DNA of 56,791 bases from an uncultured Granulosicoccus sp. (GTDB lineage: Bacteria > Pseudomonadota > Gammaproteobacteria > Granulosicoccales > Granulosicoccaceae): contig CANMQI010000031.1 in NCBI GenBank assembly GCA_947499955.1, forward strand, positions 1 to 56,791, written 5' to 3'. The position numbers and the translations under genes were made by a program. Below the pieces are notes generated by a model that made no database searches, was not told where the DNA came from, and saw nothing but the letters and a program-made list of their open reading frames with translations. This document shows positions 42,718-51,566 of the stretch, piece after piece (the stretch's first letter is position 1; each line of letters begins with the position of its first letter).

Positions 42718-43044
42718 GTGACGACGCTATCTCTATATCTAGGTGCTGCCGTGGCCGAAATCGCGGGTTGCTTCGCCTTCTGGGCCTGGCTGCGGCTCGG
42801 AAAATCGGTTTTCTGGCTGATCCCTGGCATGTTGGCGCTTGCCATGTTCGCCTATCTGCTCACCCGTGTTGACGCTGACTTTGCCGGGCGAGCCTATGCG
42901 GCCTATGGTGGTGTTTATATTGCTTCGTCCCTGCTGTGGTTATGGGCGGTTGAGGGCGTGCGAGCCGACCGTTGGGATCTTGCCGGCGCAACCCTTTGTC
43001 TGCTCGGTGCGGCTATCATTCTCTGGGGACCCAGAGCGGCGTAA
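42718..43044 (+). CDS. ynfA: YnfA/UPF0060-family small membrane protein
   Basis: A 108-residue protein with four short membrane helices and the family phrases A-E-I-A-G-C-F-A-F-W-A-W-L-R, A-Y-A-A-Y-G-G-V-Y-I and L-W-A-V-E-G-x-R-x-D-x-W-D. Function in this family is unsettled; SMR-like export has been proposed. The start codon is GTG with AGGG seven bases upstream. It follows merR but is probably separate from the mer operon. Confidence 0.88.
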   Translation: MTTLSLYLGAAVAEIAGCFAFWAWLRLGKSVFWLIPGMLALAMFAYLLTRVDADFAGRAYAAYGGVYIASSLLWLWAVEGVRADRWDLAGATLCLLGAAIILWGPRAA

Positions 43045-43177
43045 TCAGCAACATCGTGTTCGACGGGCGGTTCGGCGCAGTACTGACGTTTCGGTGCGCA
43101 GCGTCGCACGATAGAGCCTCAAGATCGTGAACAGAAACGCTTTGAATTCAAGAGGGCACGGCGAGTGCGATGAGCTG

Positions 43178-43456
43178 ATGCTCGTGCCATTCGGAATCGC
43201 ACTGGCGATACGACTGATTCCACGCGCACTCTTGAGCGAGTATCGCGAGACAGCCACGCAGAGTGACGGGTGGCCGGTCAGCCAGGCCGCCGCAACGACC
43301 GTTATCGCGTTGTGGGTAGTCAAGATGATTTACCTGAATGCCCGATCACTGAAATCCTGTTTTCCGCGGCACCCTTCGACGCCCACTAAGCCCCTCGTGC
43401 GTGTCAGTCGAGCGACTTTTCATACCTTGCCGCTTCAGGTGCGGATTTCCTATTGA
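43178..43456 (+). CDS. Possible small membrane protein or gene remnant
   Basis: A 92-residue frame whose first 55 residues (L-V-P-F-G-I-A-L-A-I-R-L-I-P-R-A-L-L and D-G-W-P-V-S-Q-A-A-A-T-T-V-I-A-L-W-V-V) read like two amphipathic or membrane helices. The remainder looks random. It may be the C-terminal fragment of a short membrane protein. No family recognised. It occupies part of the 465-base gap between ynfA and the next regulator; the rest of the gap holds only the promoter at 43453. Confidence 0.25.
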   Translation: MLVPFGIALAIRLIPRALLSEYRETATQSDGWPVSQAAATTVIALWVVKMIYLNARSLKSCFPRHPSTPTKPLVRVSRATFHTLPLQVRISY

Positions 43457-43483
43457 CCCGTACCCAGGTACGGTCAGTACACT
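43453..43483 (+). promoter_or_regulatory. MerR-type promoter for the MerR / CcdA-like / MFS operon
   Basis: -35 TTGACC (43453-43458), 19-base spacer, -10 TACACT (43478-43483). The dyad CCGTACC-CA-GGTACGG (43458-43473) is perfect and differs from both merOP and the cad-type dyads, so it is probably specific for the regulator encoded 27 bases downstream. Confidence 0.8.
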
Positions 43484-43509
43484 GAGCGCGATAGAGGGAG
43501 GAATTCTCA

Positions 43510-43923
43510 ATGCGTATAGGTGTTGTCGCTCAAGTGGCAGAAGTTGGTGTCGAAACCATTCGGTTTTATGAACGGCGTGGCTTGATTGCGCAACCCCCTA
43601 AGCCCACACAAGGCAATGCCCGCCAGTACCCTCTGGCGACTGTCAAACGCATTCAATTCATTCGCCAAGCCCAGAATCTGGGCTTTTCCCTGCTGGAAAT
43701 CGAGGAGCTACTTCGTTTGAAAATGACGTCTTCAACCAACTGTGCAGCAGTACAAGCACAAGCCAGTTTGAAACTGGTCGAAGTCAATCAGAAAATAGAG
43801 AAATTGCTGGCTATACAACATCAGCTCAAGGCGTTGATTTCTGCATGCCCAGGCGGAGATAACACGACTCAACGATGCTCCATTCTCAGTGCGATTGATA
43901 AAAGCGATGTTTCTGAGAAATGA
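43510..43923 (+). CDS. MerR-family regulator with a Hg-type cysteine triad
   Basis: A 137-residue protein with an N-terminal winged helix (R-I-G-V-V-A-Q-V-A-E-V-G-V-E-T-I-R-F-Y-E-R-R) and the MerR dimer helix. Cysteines lie at 78, 113 and 123; the spacings of 35 and 10 nearly equal those of mercury MerR (35 and 9). It is therefore probably a sensor of Hg or another thiophilic metal or organometal. Unlike canonical merR it lies on the same strand as its target genes and overlaps the CcdA-like gene by four bases, giving an autoregulated operon. Confidence 0.87.
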   Translation: MRIGVVAQVAEVGVETIRFYERRGLIAQPPKPTQGNARQYPLATVKRIQFIRQAQNLGFSLLEIEELLRLKMTSSTNCAAVQAQASLKLVEVNQKIEKLLAIQHQLKALISACPGGDNTTQRCSILSAIDKSDVSEK

Positions 43924-44585
43924 CAGAATGGTCTCTTGCAACTCATTTTTTATTACCCCTCGGGCTCGGGTTGTTTGGATTTCTTGAGCCCTGCGCCATC
44001 GGCAGTCACCTGTTGTTACTCGGAACATTAAGAGAACAATCGCGATCGGCAAGAAATGTCTCTCTTCTGATTTTCATCGCAATGAGAACGTTTGCGATGG
44101 GCGTTGTGGGTCTGATTGTCGCCGTTATCGGTCAGCTCTTTGTGGATGCGCAAAAAGCCTTTTGGATCGTTTTCGGTGTCGTGTATCTCGCTCTGGGCGT
44201 TATCTACCTGCTGGGTAAAGCTGACATGATCATGAAGCGCATCACGCCTCGTCTTACGCCAGATCTGCAAAACAGAAACGCCATCGTACTGGGCATTGTA
44301 TTCGGAGTGAATATACCAGCCTGTGCCGCACCCCTGATACTCGCGGTTGCTGCGGCCGCCAGTCGTAGTGATGCAGTGACAGCGGGTTTTCTCACCATGG
44401 CACTGTTCGGGTTAGCGCTGTCCGCGCCGCTGTTGTTACTCGTCGCATTCCCTTCGCTGAACGAACGGCTTTCACAACTGCTCCAATCAGGCTCGCGTCG
44501 ACTCCGATTCTGCATTGGAACCGTTCTGATCATTGTCGGCCTGTGGTCAATGTGGTTTGGACTATTTGTCGACCCACGATTATGA
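43920..44585 (+). CDS. CcdA/DsbD-like six-helix membrane protein
   Basis: This 221-residue protein has about six helices. Single Cys residues next to Pro sit in two helices: F-L-E-P-C-A-I-G-S-H in helix 1 and V-N-I-P-A-C-A-A-P in helix 4, a pattern like the redox Cys of CcdA or the metal Cys of mercury transporters. It overlaps the MerR gene and the MFS gene by four bases each, so the three are coupled. It could move thiol-reactive metal or electrons. The combination is not one I know by name. Confidence 0.75.
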   Translation: MTEWSLATHFLLPLGLGLFGFLEPCAIGSHLLLLGTLREQSRSARNVSLLIFIAMRTFAMGVVGLIVAVIGQLFVDAQKAFWIVFGVVYLALGVIYLLGKADMIMKRITPRLTPDLQNRNAIVLGIVFGVNIPACAAPLILAVAAAASRSDAVTAGFLTMALFGLALSAPLLLLVAFPSLNERLSQLLQSGSRRLRFCIGTVLIIVGLWSMWFGLFVDPRL

Positions 44586-45841
44586 CTACGCCGGATAAAC
44601 CGCTCAGTGCCGAGGAAAGGCGGCGATTTATCCACCTTTCGGCGGCGGGCATCACTTTTCAAGGTGGCTCGGCTGCCGTCGATTCCAGCACCATCATGGC
44701 GGCATTGGTCTATCAACTGACCGGTAGCACTGTGGCTGTCGGTGCGACAACCACTATTCTCAGAATGGGCTGGCTACTGCCGCAACTCGTTGTCGGGTAT
44801 TTGGCTCAGAGCCGACGTAACAGCTTACCGCTGTTCATTTTCGGTGCTTATGGGCGTGCTACCTGTCTGGCAATACTGGCCGTTTTACTGGCGTCATCTC
44901 AATCCCTTACGAACACTCAACTTGTTATCGGCGTGTTCTTACTCTGGACAAGCTATGCTTTTGTCAGTGGGATTGTGGCTGTGCCCTACAATGATATTGT
45001 GGCGCGATCCGTCGCACCAGAACGGCGAAGTCGATTGCTGGCACTGCGTTTTTTTGGTGGAAGCATTCTGGCACTGATTATCTCTGGTCTGGCCGACCGT
45101 GCCATGGTGCACCTGCCTTTTCCAGGCTCATACGCAGTCATCATCGGAATTGCCGCCGCACTCATGTACGTATCATCAACGTTGTTTGTTTGGCCCGGGG
45201 AACCCGAGAAGCCATTAACGACAAAAAAAAGCCCACCCGGGTTCATCACGTATCTGCATGGCGGTGTTGACGTTTTCCGACAAGAAAAGTTCTTTCGCTA
45301 CTTCGTTTATTCGCAGTGGGCCAGCGCAGCGGCTCTTATGGCGTTTCCCTTCTACCTGATAGCGGCAACTGAACTTCACTTCGACATTGGACGTGTTGCA
45401 TTATTACTGGGTGCTCAAACTGCGGGCGCAATCGCCTCAAATGCGCTGTGGGGTTGGTGGGGTGACGCTCATGGGAAAAGAAGTTTACTTAAGGGGATCG
45501 CCGGACTCCGGACGCTTCCACCACTGGCGATGCTGATATTGAGCCTGGCTTCAACACTCTCAGCGCAAACCACCTTGATAGTCCTGTTGGCGATATTTTT
45601 TGTGTTGGGGAGTTTGATGAATGGTCTCACCATTGCGGCCATTGGTTTTTTGATGGAAATTTCGCCGGATGATCAGCGTCCCGCCTACAGCGGCTACTTT
45701 AACGCATTGACTGCACCTGCTTTCCTGTTACCACTACTGGGAGGGGTCATGGCCGAGTTGGTCAGTATCAATTGGGTTTTTATTGTTGCTCTGGCAGGCG
45801 CCTTGGCGCAGTGGTTATTTGTCCGATTGATTCAGGAGTAG
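44582..45841 (+). CDS. MFS transporter
   Basis: A 419-residue protein with about 12 hydrophobic segments in two halves. An R-R-N/S-R motif follows helix 2 (Q-S-R-R-N-S-L-P), and the central cytoplasmic loop contains P-G-E-P-E-K-P-L-T-T-K-K. No substrate-specific motif was recognised. The ATG at 44582 overlaps the preceding stop (ATGA). It is the last gene of a MerR-controlled operon, so export of a metal, organometal or metal-thiol complex is plausible but unproven. Confidence 0.8.
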   Translation: MTTPDKPLSAEERRRFIHLSAAGITFQGGSAAVDSSTIMAALVYQLTGSTVAVGATTTILRMGWLLPQLVVGYLAQSRRNSLPLFIFGAYGRATCLAILAVLLASSQSLTNTQLVIGVFLLWTSYAFVSGIVAVPYNDIVARSVAPERRSRLLALRFFGGSILALIISGLADRAMVHLPFPGSYAVIIGIAAALMYVSSTLFVWPGEPEKPLTTKKSPPGFITYLHGGVDVFRQEKFFRYFVYSQWASAAALMAFPFYLIAATELHFDIGRVALLLGAQTAGAIASNALWGWWGDAHGKRSLLKGIAGLRTLPPLAMLILSLASTLSAQTTLIVLLAIFFVLGSLMNGLTIAAIGFLMEISPDDQRPAYSGYFNALTAPAFLLPLLGGVMAELVSINWVFIVALAGALAQWLFVRLIQE

Positions 45842-46146
45842 AGCTGACTAAATTTCCTGACCAGCAACGATATTCTGCCATAGCGTGTTGTCACTTCAAT
45901 CGCCTCACATCCTTAATACTTCATCGTACTGCCATACATGAGTTGTGCACCTCTGGTCCTGATCTCAAGCGCGAAGGCGTCCACACCCTCCATCCAGAAA
46001 TTGGTTGTCCAGCCCTTATCAGGCCAGGGAATAGAGCGACGGCAGGTCAACATGATGGAATTACCATGGCGAACATACCTGTTCACCCATCTCGAATCTA
46101 CTCGAAATTCCAGTAGATCTGCGAAGAGTTCGATCATAGGTTGCAA
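45842..46146 (-). pseudogene. Decayed VOC (glyoxalase)-family gene
   Basis: The frame from 46146 reads L-F-A-D-L-L-E-F-R-V-D-S-R-W-V-N-R, R-H-G-N-S-I-M-L-T and W-T-T-N-F-W-M-E-G-V-D-A-F, typical of a VOC-superfamily protein. It hits TAA after M-K-Y (45912-45914), yet the same frame continues with G-C-E-A-I-E-V-T-T-R-Y-G-R-I, matching the usual C-terminal block of the family. An in-frame stop and a short N-terminus indicate decay. Confidence 0.5.
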
Positions 46147-46659
46147 AGTTCGACTGTTCTATGCTCAGTAGTGGGCACAACAGCAAATTGTTCGGCATGC
46201 TTGAATCTGTCCCTGTTCTTGTCAACCACTTGTAGAAATATTCCAGTGAAAGGGTTGACATCGTTTGATCCGAATTTCAGACGCAAGATTCGCAGCGATC
46301 GAAATAAGGTGTGGCCTATTCTGGAATCACAGAATCGTTACAGCTGGAGCGAGTCTGGCAACAGCGCTGCCAACAGTTAGTGAATTAAAAATTCCAACTG
46401 CCACGTGGCAGCCCCTGAGAAGCCTTCTGTGGCATTTTTTAATGAAGGCATCTTAAACGGGGTATTGGTGCGTCCCGCAACGCCGCTGCAAGGGTGTGAG
46501 AACTCGGCTCTTCGATACGATTGGAGCAATTCACGATCCGTCGACAACGGGAGGGGAGTAGAGGGACAAACCGAGCCTGCGCTCAACGAGATACGCTGAA
46601 TTTGAAGCGTGCTATTGTGGGCCATACCCACCAGGCTGGAGCTACTTATCCACAGGCCC

Positions 46660-46860
46660 TATCCTCGGCCTCAGCATCTGAAAAACGCTTGTCGGCAGCC
46701 TTCTGTTCCTTGATGAACATGAGGGTGGGAGTGATGTTGTAGAAAACTTCAACAATCTTTCGTCCCTGCTTTTTCTCAACACTCTGTTATTGAGCGGTGA
46801 CGTCCCGTCTCTTGAGCTCGTCGAGTGCCGAGACAACCTTTGTCCATTATCGATCCGTCT
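46660..46860 (-). pseudogene. Remnant of a winged-helix regulator
   Basis: Downstream of the permease, one minus-strand frame reads W-T-K-V-V-S-A-L-D-E-L-K-R-R and, after an in-frame TAA, V-E-K-K-Q-G-R-K-I-V-E-V-F-Y-N-I-T-P. This looks like the recognition helix and wing of a PadR/ArsR-type regulator. Stops before and inside the stretch show decay. Bases 46147-46659 of this roughly 1 kb gap hold no gene I can support. Confidence 0.3.
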
Positions 46861-46873
46861 GCGTGTTGCGAAT

Positions 46874-48202
46874 TCAACGATGTGAGTGGGGCGATGAAAT
46901 GCCTTCCGCTCCCCGCATTTTTCGAAGGAATATGAATTCCAGCAATATGATGATTGCGATGCCGACCGCAGCTATGACAATGATCGATGGATCACTCGTA
47001 CCTTTGATCGTTAGAAAAACAAGGAGCACCACTACATCCAGGATGATGGCGGTTACGAGTATGCCCTTGTGGGCATTGACTTCTGATGCCAGATATCGTA
47101 GTACACCCCAATGAATAACGATATCCATCAACAGATAAAAAATCGCACCCAGGGATGCGATTCGGCTCAGATCAAAAAACGCTGCTAATAACCCTGCAGC
47201 TATCATGGTGTACACCAGGGTGTGATTCTGTACGGTTCCTGGCATTCCGAAATGTCGATGTGGAATCAAGTTCATTCGTGTGAGCATGGCAAGCATACGC
47301 GATACTGCAAACATGCTGGCTAATAAACCGGACGTGGTGGCAATGATTGCAATTATCACGGTGAACCAGACACCGGCCTGTCCCATTACTGGCCGAGCTG
47401 CCTCAGCCAATGCATAGTCTTTGGACTGCACGATCGAATCTATGGAAAGCGAAAGCAGGACTGCTACGCTAACAGCCAAATAGATAACCAGACAAATGAG
47501 CAGAGATATCACGATCGCGCGACCGATGTTGCGCTTCGGATCGGCAATCTCGTCTCCACTATTAGTGATCGTGGTAAAACCTTTGTAGGCCAAAATGGCG
47601 AGTGCGACCGCTGCCACAAAACCACTTAACGAGGTGGTACTCGTATCATTACCCATATTGATATCAACCGTCAGATCTGTTGCCCAAAGAGTGATCAGCG
47701 CAAATCCGAGAATTCCTCCGACCTTGAGCACCGAGGTCAGTTTGGATATCGCACCGATCACTTTGTTACCGGCCATATTCACACCAAAGGCAAATACAAC
47801 CAGTCCGACGGCAAGTACAGGTACCCATAGGCTACCAGAATCAATATTGAGGGCCTTTGCGGAGTAACTGCCAAATGTGCGTGCCACGAGGCTTTCGTTG
47901 ATAATCATCGAAAACGTCATCAACAGTGCAGCTGCGCCGGTAATGGTCGCGCTCCCATAAGCTTTGTGCAATATCATGGCTACTCCGCCCGAGGACGGAT
48001 AGGCACTTGACACTTTGATATAACTGTATGCGCTGAATGCACTGATGATTGCACCAAAAACGAATGCCAGTGGAAACCAGGTGCCTGCCAGCTCGGCTAC
48101 TTGTCCGGTTAGCGCAAAGATGCCCGCTCCAATCATGACGCCGGTGCCCATGGCAACGGTGCTTGTCAAACTTAAGCTTCCTTTTTTGTAATCATCAGTC
48201 AT
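46874..48202 (-). CDS. APC-family amino acid/polyamine permease
   Basis: A 442-residue inner-membrane protein with 12 predicted helices and the APC N-terminal motif G-V-M-I-G-A-G-I-F-A-L-T-G near residue 20. F-K-G-F-T-type sequence (A-Y-K-G-F-T-T-I-T-N-S-G-D-E) appears in helix 6, followed by P-K-R-N-I-G-R-A-I. Substrate unknown. It is the only non-metal transporter in the right half and is flanked on both sides by decayed genes, so it may be a later arrival. The C-terminus ends in S-P-H-S-H-R. Confidence 0.88.
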   Translation of the reverse strand: MTDDYKKGSLSLTSTVAMGTGVMIGAGIFALTGQVAELAGTWFPLAFVFGAIISAFSAYSYIKVSSAYPSSGGVAMILHKAYGSATITGAAALLMTFSMIINESLVARTFGSYSAKALNIDSGSLWVPVLAVGLVVFAFGVNMAGNKVIGAISKLTSVLKVGGILGFALITLWATDLTVDINMGNDTSTTSLSGFVAAVALAILAYKGFTTITNSGDEIADPKRNIGRAIVISLLICLVIYLAVSVAVLLSLSIDSIVQSKDYALAEAARPVMGQAGVWFTVIIAIIATTSGLLASMFAVSRMLAMLTRMNLIPHRHFGMPGTVQNHTLVYTMIAAGLLAAFFDLSRIASLGAIFYLLMDIVIHWGVLRYLASEVNAHKGILVTAIILDVVVLLVFLTIKGTSDPSIIVIAAVGIAIIILLEFIFLRKMRGAEGISSPHSHR

Positions 48203-48547
48203 GTGGTGAGCTCGGCCAATTTGAATGCGTAATTATTTTTTGTGTGCTAGCTGAAAATAGCGCTGCATCGGCAAAGGTCCACGCTCTGTATGAAAATGCT
48301 CTGCTCGAGAGAAGAGCTACAATGTTCATTCCGGGTGATAGCCCAATCGTAGTTTGCAGCGCCATCGCCCTGGAGTACTATCATCCAATTGTTTCATGAT
48401 CTTATCTTCAAGATGTCTGCAGTGACATCCTGAATCTGACATCCGTATAGGTTCCTTAACCGCCGACCACTATGAATAGCGTAGACATCGTTCTTCAGGG
48501 CAATCATAGCCAGAAAATGTCAATCAGACTGGGGGAACTCCACTGTT

Positions 48548-48966
48548 AAAGATCAGACTGCGCCAGGCATACTGCCCTTTGCTGCTTCTTTCTCGTCACA
48601 GCATGCGGTCATTTGGTCTGGGAGTTAGCCCACATGCTGCTGCATACCCTATGGGAGACGGGGACTCGAAATCAAATTGTGTTCGCTACTTTGCACTGTG
48701 CCAGTGGAGATTTGTGGATCGCTTCGGCAACGTTGATGGTGGCATAGTTGTAGTTTGGCAAAAATCAATGGCCGAGCGAGACTTTTGGGGTGGTAACGTT
48801 GTCGATGATCATTCTGGGAATCGGGTATGCCGTATTCAGCGAATGGTTGAATATCGTGATCCGTAAGAATTGGGCGTACAGTGAGGCCATGCCTGTTGTA
48901 CCTGTGTTGAAAGTTGGTCTGTCACCTCTGCAATGGATTATGATACCTGCGGCGGCGATCTGGTAG
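48548..48966 (+). pseudogene. Decayed paralogue of the membrane protein at 26721-27239
   Basis: Translating past a -1 frameshift near 48661 gives L-V-W-E-L-A-H-M-L-L-H-T-L-W-E-T-G, then V-F-A-T-L-H-C-A-S-G-D. After two in-frame TAG codons it continues G-Y-A-V-F-S-E-W-L-N-I-V-I-R-K-N-W-A-Y-S-E and V-G-L-S-P-L-Q-W-I-M-I-P. Each block aligns in order with the intact protein. The frameshift and stops make it nonfunctional. Bases 48203-48547 and 48967-49073 show nothing I can support. Confidence 0.8.
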
Positions 48967-49073
48967 GCACTACGGGTCGTCATGGATCAATGAGGGAGCT
49001 ATGCTTCTATTGTATAGCGTCGCCAATTTGCCAAGCGGTCAGATCATGGGATGCCTATCGCGTACTACAAAAA

Positions 49074-49112
49074 CATGCGCACGAGTTAGTACTGGCTAAG
49101 TTCGTGCGCATG
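49074..49112 (-). terminator. Rho-independent terminator of the copper operon
   Basis: CATGCGCACGA (49074-49084) and TCGTGCGCATG (49102-49112) form a perfect 11-base stem, extended inward by TTAG/CTAA and outward by ACTAC/GTAGT. Read on the minus strand it is followed directly by five T. It lies 28 bases beyond the stop of the CusF-like gene. Confidence 0.8.
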
Positions 49113-49140
49113 TCGAGTAGTGGTTGCCTGCGGGTAAATA

Positions 49141-49446
49141 TCAGTTGGCAGCTTCTAGTTCTTCAATGATCATCTTGCCTTCTTTTTCAACAACGTAGAA
49201 TTTTACGTTATCGCCTTTCGCAAGACCCTCTAACTGCGAAGTGTCTTCTACCGGAAATACCATGCTCATCGGTGGCATATCCAGATTCACGATCGGACCG
49301 TGTTTGATGGTGATTTTTCCAGTGTTCGTATCGATTTTCTTGATGACACCTTCGGTCATCGGGTGATCACCACTGGCGAATACTGCAGGTGTCGCGACAA
49401 TTGATGCAAACAACATGATGGGCAACAGTAAAGTACGGAGTTTCAT
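49141..49446 (-). CDS. cusF: CusF-like periplasmic copper-binding protein
   Basis: A 101-residue exported protein with the CusF fold: G-V-I-K-K-I-D-T-N-T-G-K-I-T-I-K-H-G-P-I, then N-L-D-M-P-P-M-S-M-V-F and G-D-N-V-K-F-Y-V-V. His and the two Met that bind Cu(I)/Ag(I) are present; the position of the capping Trp of E. coli CusF reads Met. It is the last gene of the minus-strand copper operon, followed by a strong terminator. Confidence 0.88.
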   Translation of the reverse strand: MKLRTLLLPIMLFASIVATPAVFASGDHPMTEGVIKKIDTNTGKITIKHGPIVNLDMPPMSMVFPVEDTSQLEGLAKGDNVKFYVVEKEGKMIIEELEAAN

Positions 49447-49498
49447 TTTTGATAATTCCTGATTGAACGTGAGTTGTAGTCTAAGTAGTGCTGATAAA

Positions 49499-50005
49499 TT
49501 AACTGTCAGAGCTGACTGAAATAGTGCCTCTCATCCCAGCCTGATAGTGACCGGCGATAAGGCACGCAAAATCGAAGTTACCGGCTCGGTTGAAGGTCCA
49601 GATGATTTCACCTTGCTCACCGGCATTGACATGCGTCATGTACGGTTCATCGTGTACCATGCCCGGGAATTTGACCATCATTTCTGCGTGTTTGTCGTTG
49701 GTCTCTGTGGTGCCCAGCACAAACTCGTGCAATATCTGGCCATTATTCTGTGCAGTAAAGCGGATTGTCTCACCTTCCTTGACCTTCAGTGTGGCAGGTT
49801 CAAACTTCATGGCATCTAACATTGAAACATCGATAGTGCGTGATACCTGATCAGCGTCACCGGCAATACCCCAGGGCTTTTGTTCCTTCACGACCTCCAT
49901 GTTGGCCGCGTGGTCATCCTTTTCTGCTTTGGTGCCATGTGCGTAGGCAACAGGTACTGACGCTACCGCGATCAGTGCCAGGACAGTTAAAACAGTATAT
50001 TTCAT
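49499..50005 (-). CDS. copI: CopI-like periplasmic cupredoxin
   Basis: A 168-residue exported protein with a cupredoxin domain starting near M-K-F-E-P-A-T-L-K-V-K-E-G-E-T-I-R-F. The copper ligands are in I-L-H-E-F-V-L-G (His) and F-A-C-L-I-A-G-H-Y-Q-A-G-M (Cys, His, Met). The His-E-F-V-L-G and C-L-I-x-G-H-Y patterns fit the CopI copper-tolerance family. It likely buffers copper or serves the CopA oxidase encoded just upstream. Start M-K-Y-T-V is preferred over an ATG two codons earlier. Confidence 0.87.
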   Translation of the reverse strand: MKYTVLTVLALIAVASVPVAYAHGTKAEKDDHAANMEVVKEQKPWGIAGDADQVSRTIDVSMLDAMKFEPATLKVKEGETIRFTAQNNGQILHEFVLGTTETNDKHAEMMVKFPGMVHDEPYMTHVNAGEQGEIIWTFNRAGNFDFACLIAGHYQAGMRGTISVSSDS

Positions 50006-50053
50006 AGTCATTACTCTGGTATGTATGGTTGGTTGGCTGGTTGGTATCAGTAT

Positions 50054-51463
50054 CTAACCGAGTCGTTTTGCTGGTTTTCTGACTTCAAATTCAACTGTCT
50101 CGGTAGGTGTTGAAGGTGCCATGCTTGATGAGGACACTTCGGATTTGAAACGTGCTGGCTGATCCAGTTCGCCCGTGTATTCCCAGGCGATAGTACCGGG
50201 AGGGTGGTCGTACCAGCCCGGATCGGTATAGTCGCCGCGTGGCTGATCGGCACGGACTTTGACCATGGAGAACATACCGCCCATCTCAACCGAGCCAAAA
50301 GGGCCATCGCCGGTCATCATTTTTGCTGTGTTGTCAGGTATGGGCATTTCCATTTCGGTCATGTCGGCCATCCCGCGTTCTCCCATCACCATGTAATCAG
50401 GAATGACGCTGCCAATCTGCTGAGCCATGCCTGAATGATCGACACCAATCATGGTGGGTACATCATGCCCCATGGCGTTCATCGTATGGTGGCTCTTGTG
50501 GCAGTGAAAGGCCCAGTCGCCTGGCTCGTCTGCGACAAATTCGAACTGTCTCATCTGACCGACAGCGACATCGGTTGTCACCTCCCACTGCCTGGCAGAG
50601 GTTTGGATTGGCCCGCCATCTGTTCCGGTGACGACAAACTCATGACCGTGCAAGTGGATCGGATGATTGGTCATGGTCAGGTTTCCAAATCGCATGCGTA
50701 CCTTGTCACCTTGTCGTACATTGAATGAGTCAAGTCCTGGAAAAATTCGACTGTTCCAGGACCACAAGTTGAAGTCGAGCATCGTCATGATCTTTGGTGT
50801 GGCAGCACCTGGCTCAACATCATAAGCATTCATGATGACGCAGAAATCCCGATCAACATCGCTGATCAGGTTGTTTTTCCCTTTAGGGTGTGTGACCCAG
50901 GAGCCCATCATGCCCATGGCCATCTGAACCATTTCATCCCCGTGCGGGTGGTACATGAAAGTGCCGGGGCGTTTTGCCACGAATTCGTAGACAAACGTCT
51001 TGCCTGCTGGAATCGCAGGCTGGTTAAGACCGGAAACACCATCCATACCATTGGGCAGGCGTTGGCCATGCCAGTGAACACTCGTATGCTCAGGCAGATT
51101 ATTGGTCACGTAGATCCGGACTCGGTCACCCTCGACGACTTCGATCGTGGGTCCGGGGCTCTGGCCGTTATAGCCCCACAAGTTAGCGTTGAAGCCGGGT
51201 GTCATCTCTCGCACAACCGGCTCCGCAATCAGGTGGAACTCCTTCACGTTGTTGCGCATGCGAAAAGGCAACGTCCAACCGTTGGGTGTCACTACCGGAT
51301 TGTAGTCGGGACCGCTATCCGGATACAGCGGAGGCATCGTACTCACCTCCGTTTGCATGACCGGTTCTGGCAACGCTGCCATCAGATTGCGGCTGACGCT
51401 ACCGGCCGCCACCGCCCCACCGGTCATGGAGGCGTACTTCATGAAATCACGTCTTGAACTCAT
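50054..51463 (-). CDS. copA: Second CopA-type multicopper oxidase, Tat-exported
   Basis: A 469-residue oxidase with a twin-arginine start (M-S-S-R-R-D-F-M-K-Y-A-S). Copper motifs are H-W-H-G-Q-R, M-Y-H-P-H-G-D, N-H-P-I-H-L-H-G-H and F-H-C-H-K-S-H-H. Its last motif H-C-H-K-S-H-H-T-M-N differs from the H-C-H-I-L-E-H of the oxidase at 37445, so it belongs to another subgroup. A Met-rich segment (M-A-M-G-M-M-G and E-M-E-M-P-I) is visible. It is encoded downstream of a TolC lipoprotein and upstream of the cupredoxin gene. Confidence 0.9.
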   Translation of the reverse strand: MSSRRDFMKYASMTGGAVAAGSVSRNLMAALPEPVMQTEVSTMPPLYPDSGPDYNPVVTPNGWTLPFRMRNNVKEFHLIAEPVVREMTPGFNANLWGYNGQSPGPTIEVVEGDRVRIYVTNNLPEHTSVHWHGQRLPNGMDGVSGLNQPAIPAGKTFVYEFVAKRPGTFMYHPHGDEMVQMAMGMMGSWVTHPKGKNNLISDVDRDFCVIMNAYDVEPGAATPKIMTMLDFNLWSWNSRIFPGLDSFNVRQGDKVRMRFGNLTMTNHPIHLHGHEFVVTGTDGGPIQTSARQWEVTTDVAVGQMRQFEFVADEPGDWAFHCHKSHHTMNAMGHDVPTMIGVDHSGMAQQIGSVIPDYMVMGERGMADMTEMEMPIPDNTAKMMTGDGPFGSVEMGGMFSMVKVRADQPRGDYTDPGWYDHPPGTIAWEYTGELDQPARFKSEVSSSSMAPSTPTETVEFEVRKPAKRLG

Positions 51464-51566
51464 GTTTTATCGGTATCCGTGTGAATTAGATTGGTTATCC
51501 AAGCTGCCCGCATACGTTGACAGGCACAGCGGGTCTGAATGAGATCGTCGACTTGATGTTCACTCA

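Noticed and set aside
49074..49112. Integron attC site
   Set aside because: The long palindrome resembles attC at first sight, but the GTTRRRY/RYYYAAC core sites do not match and the hairpin with its T-run is positioned as a terminator.
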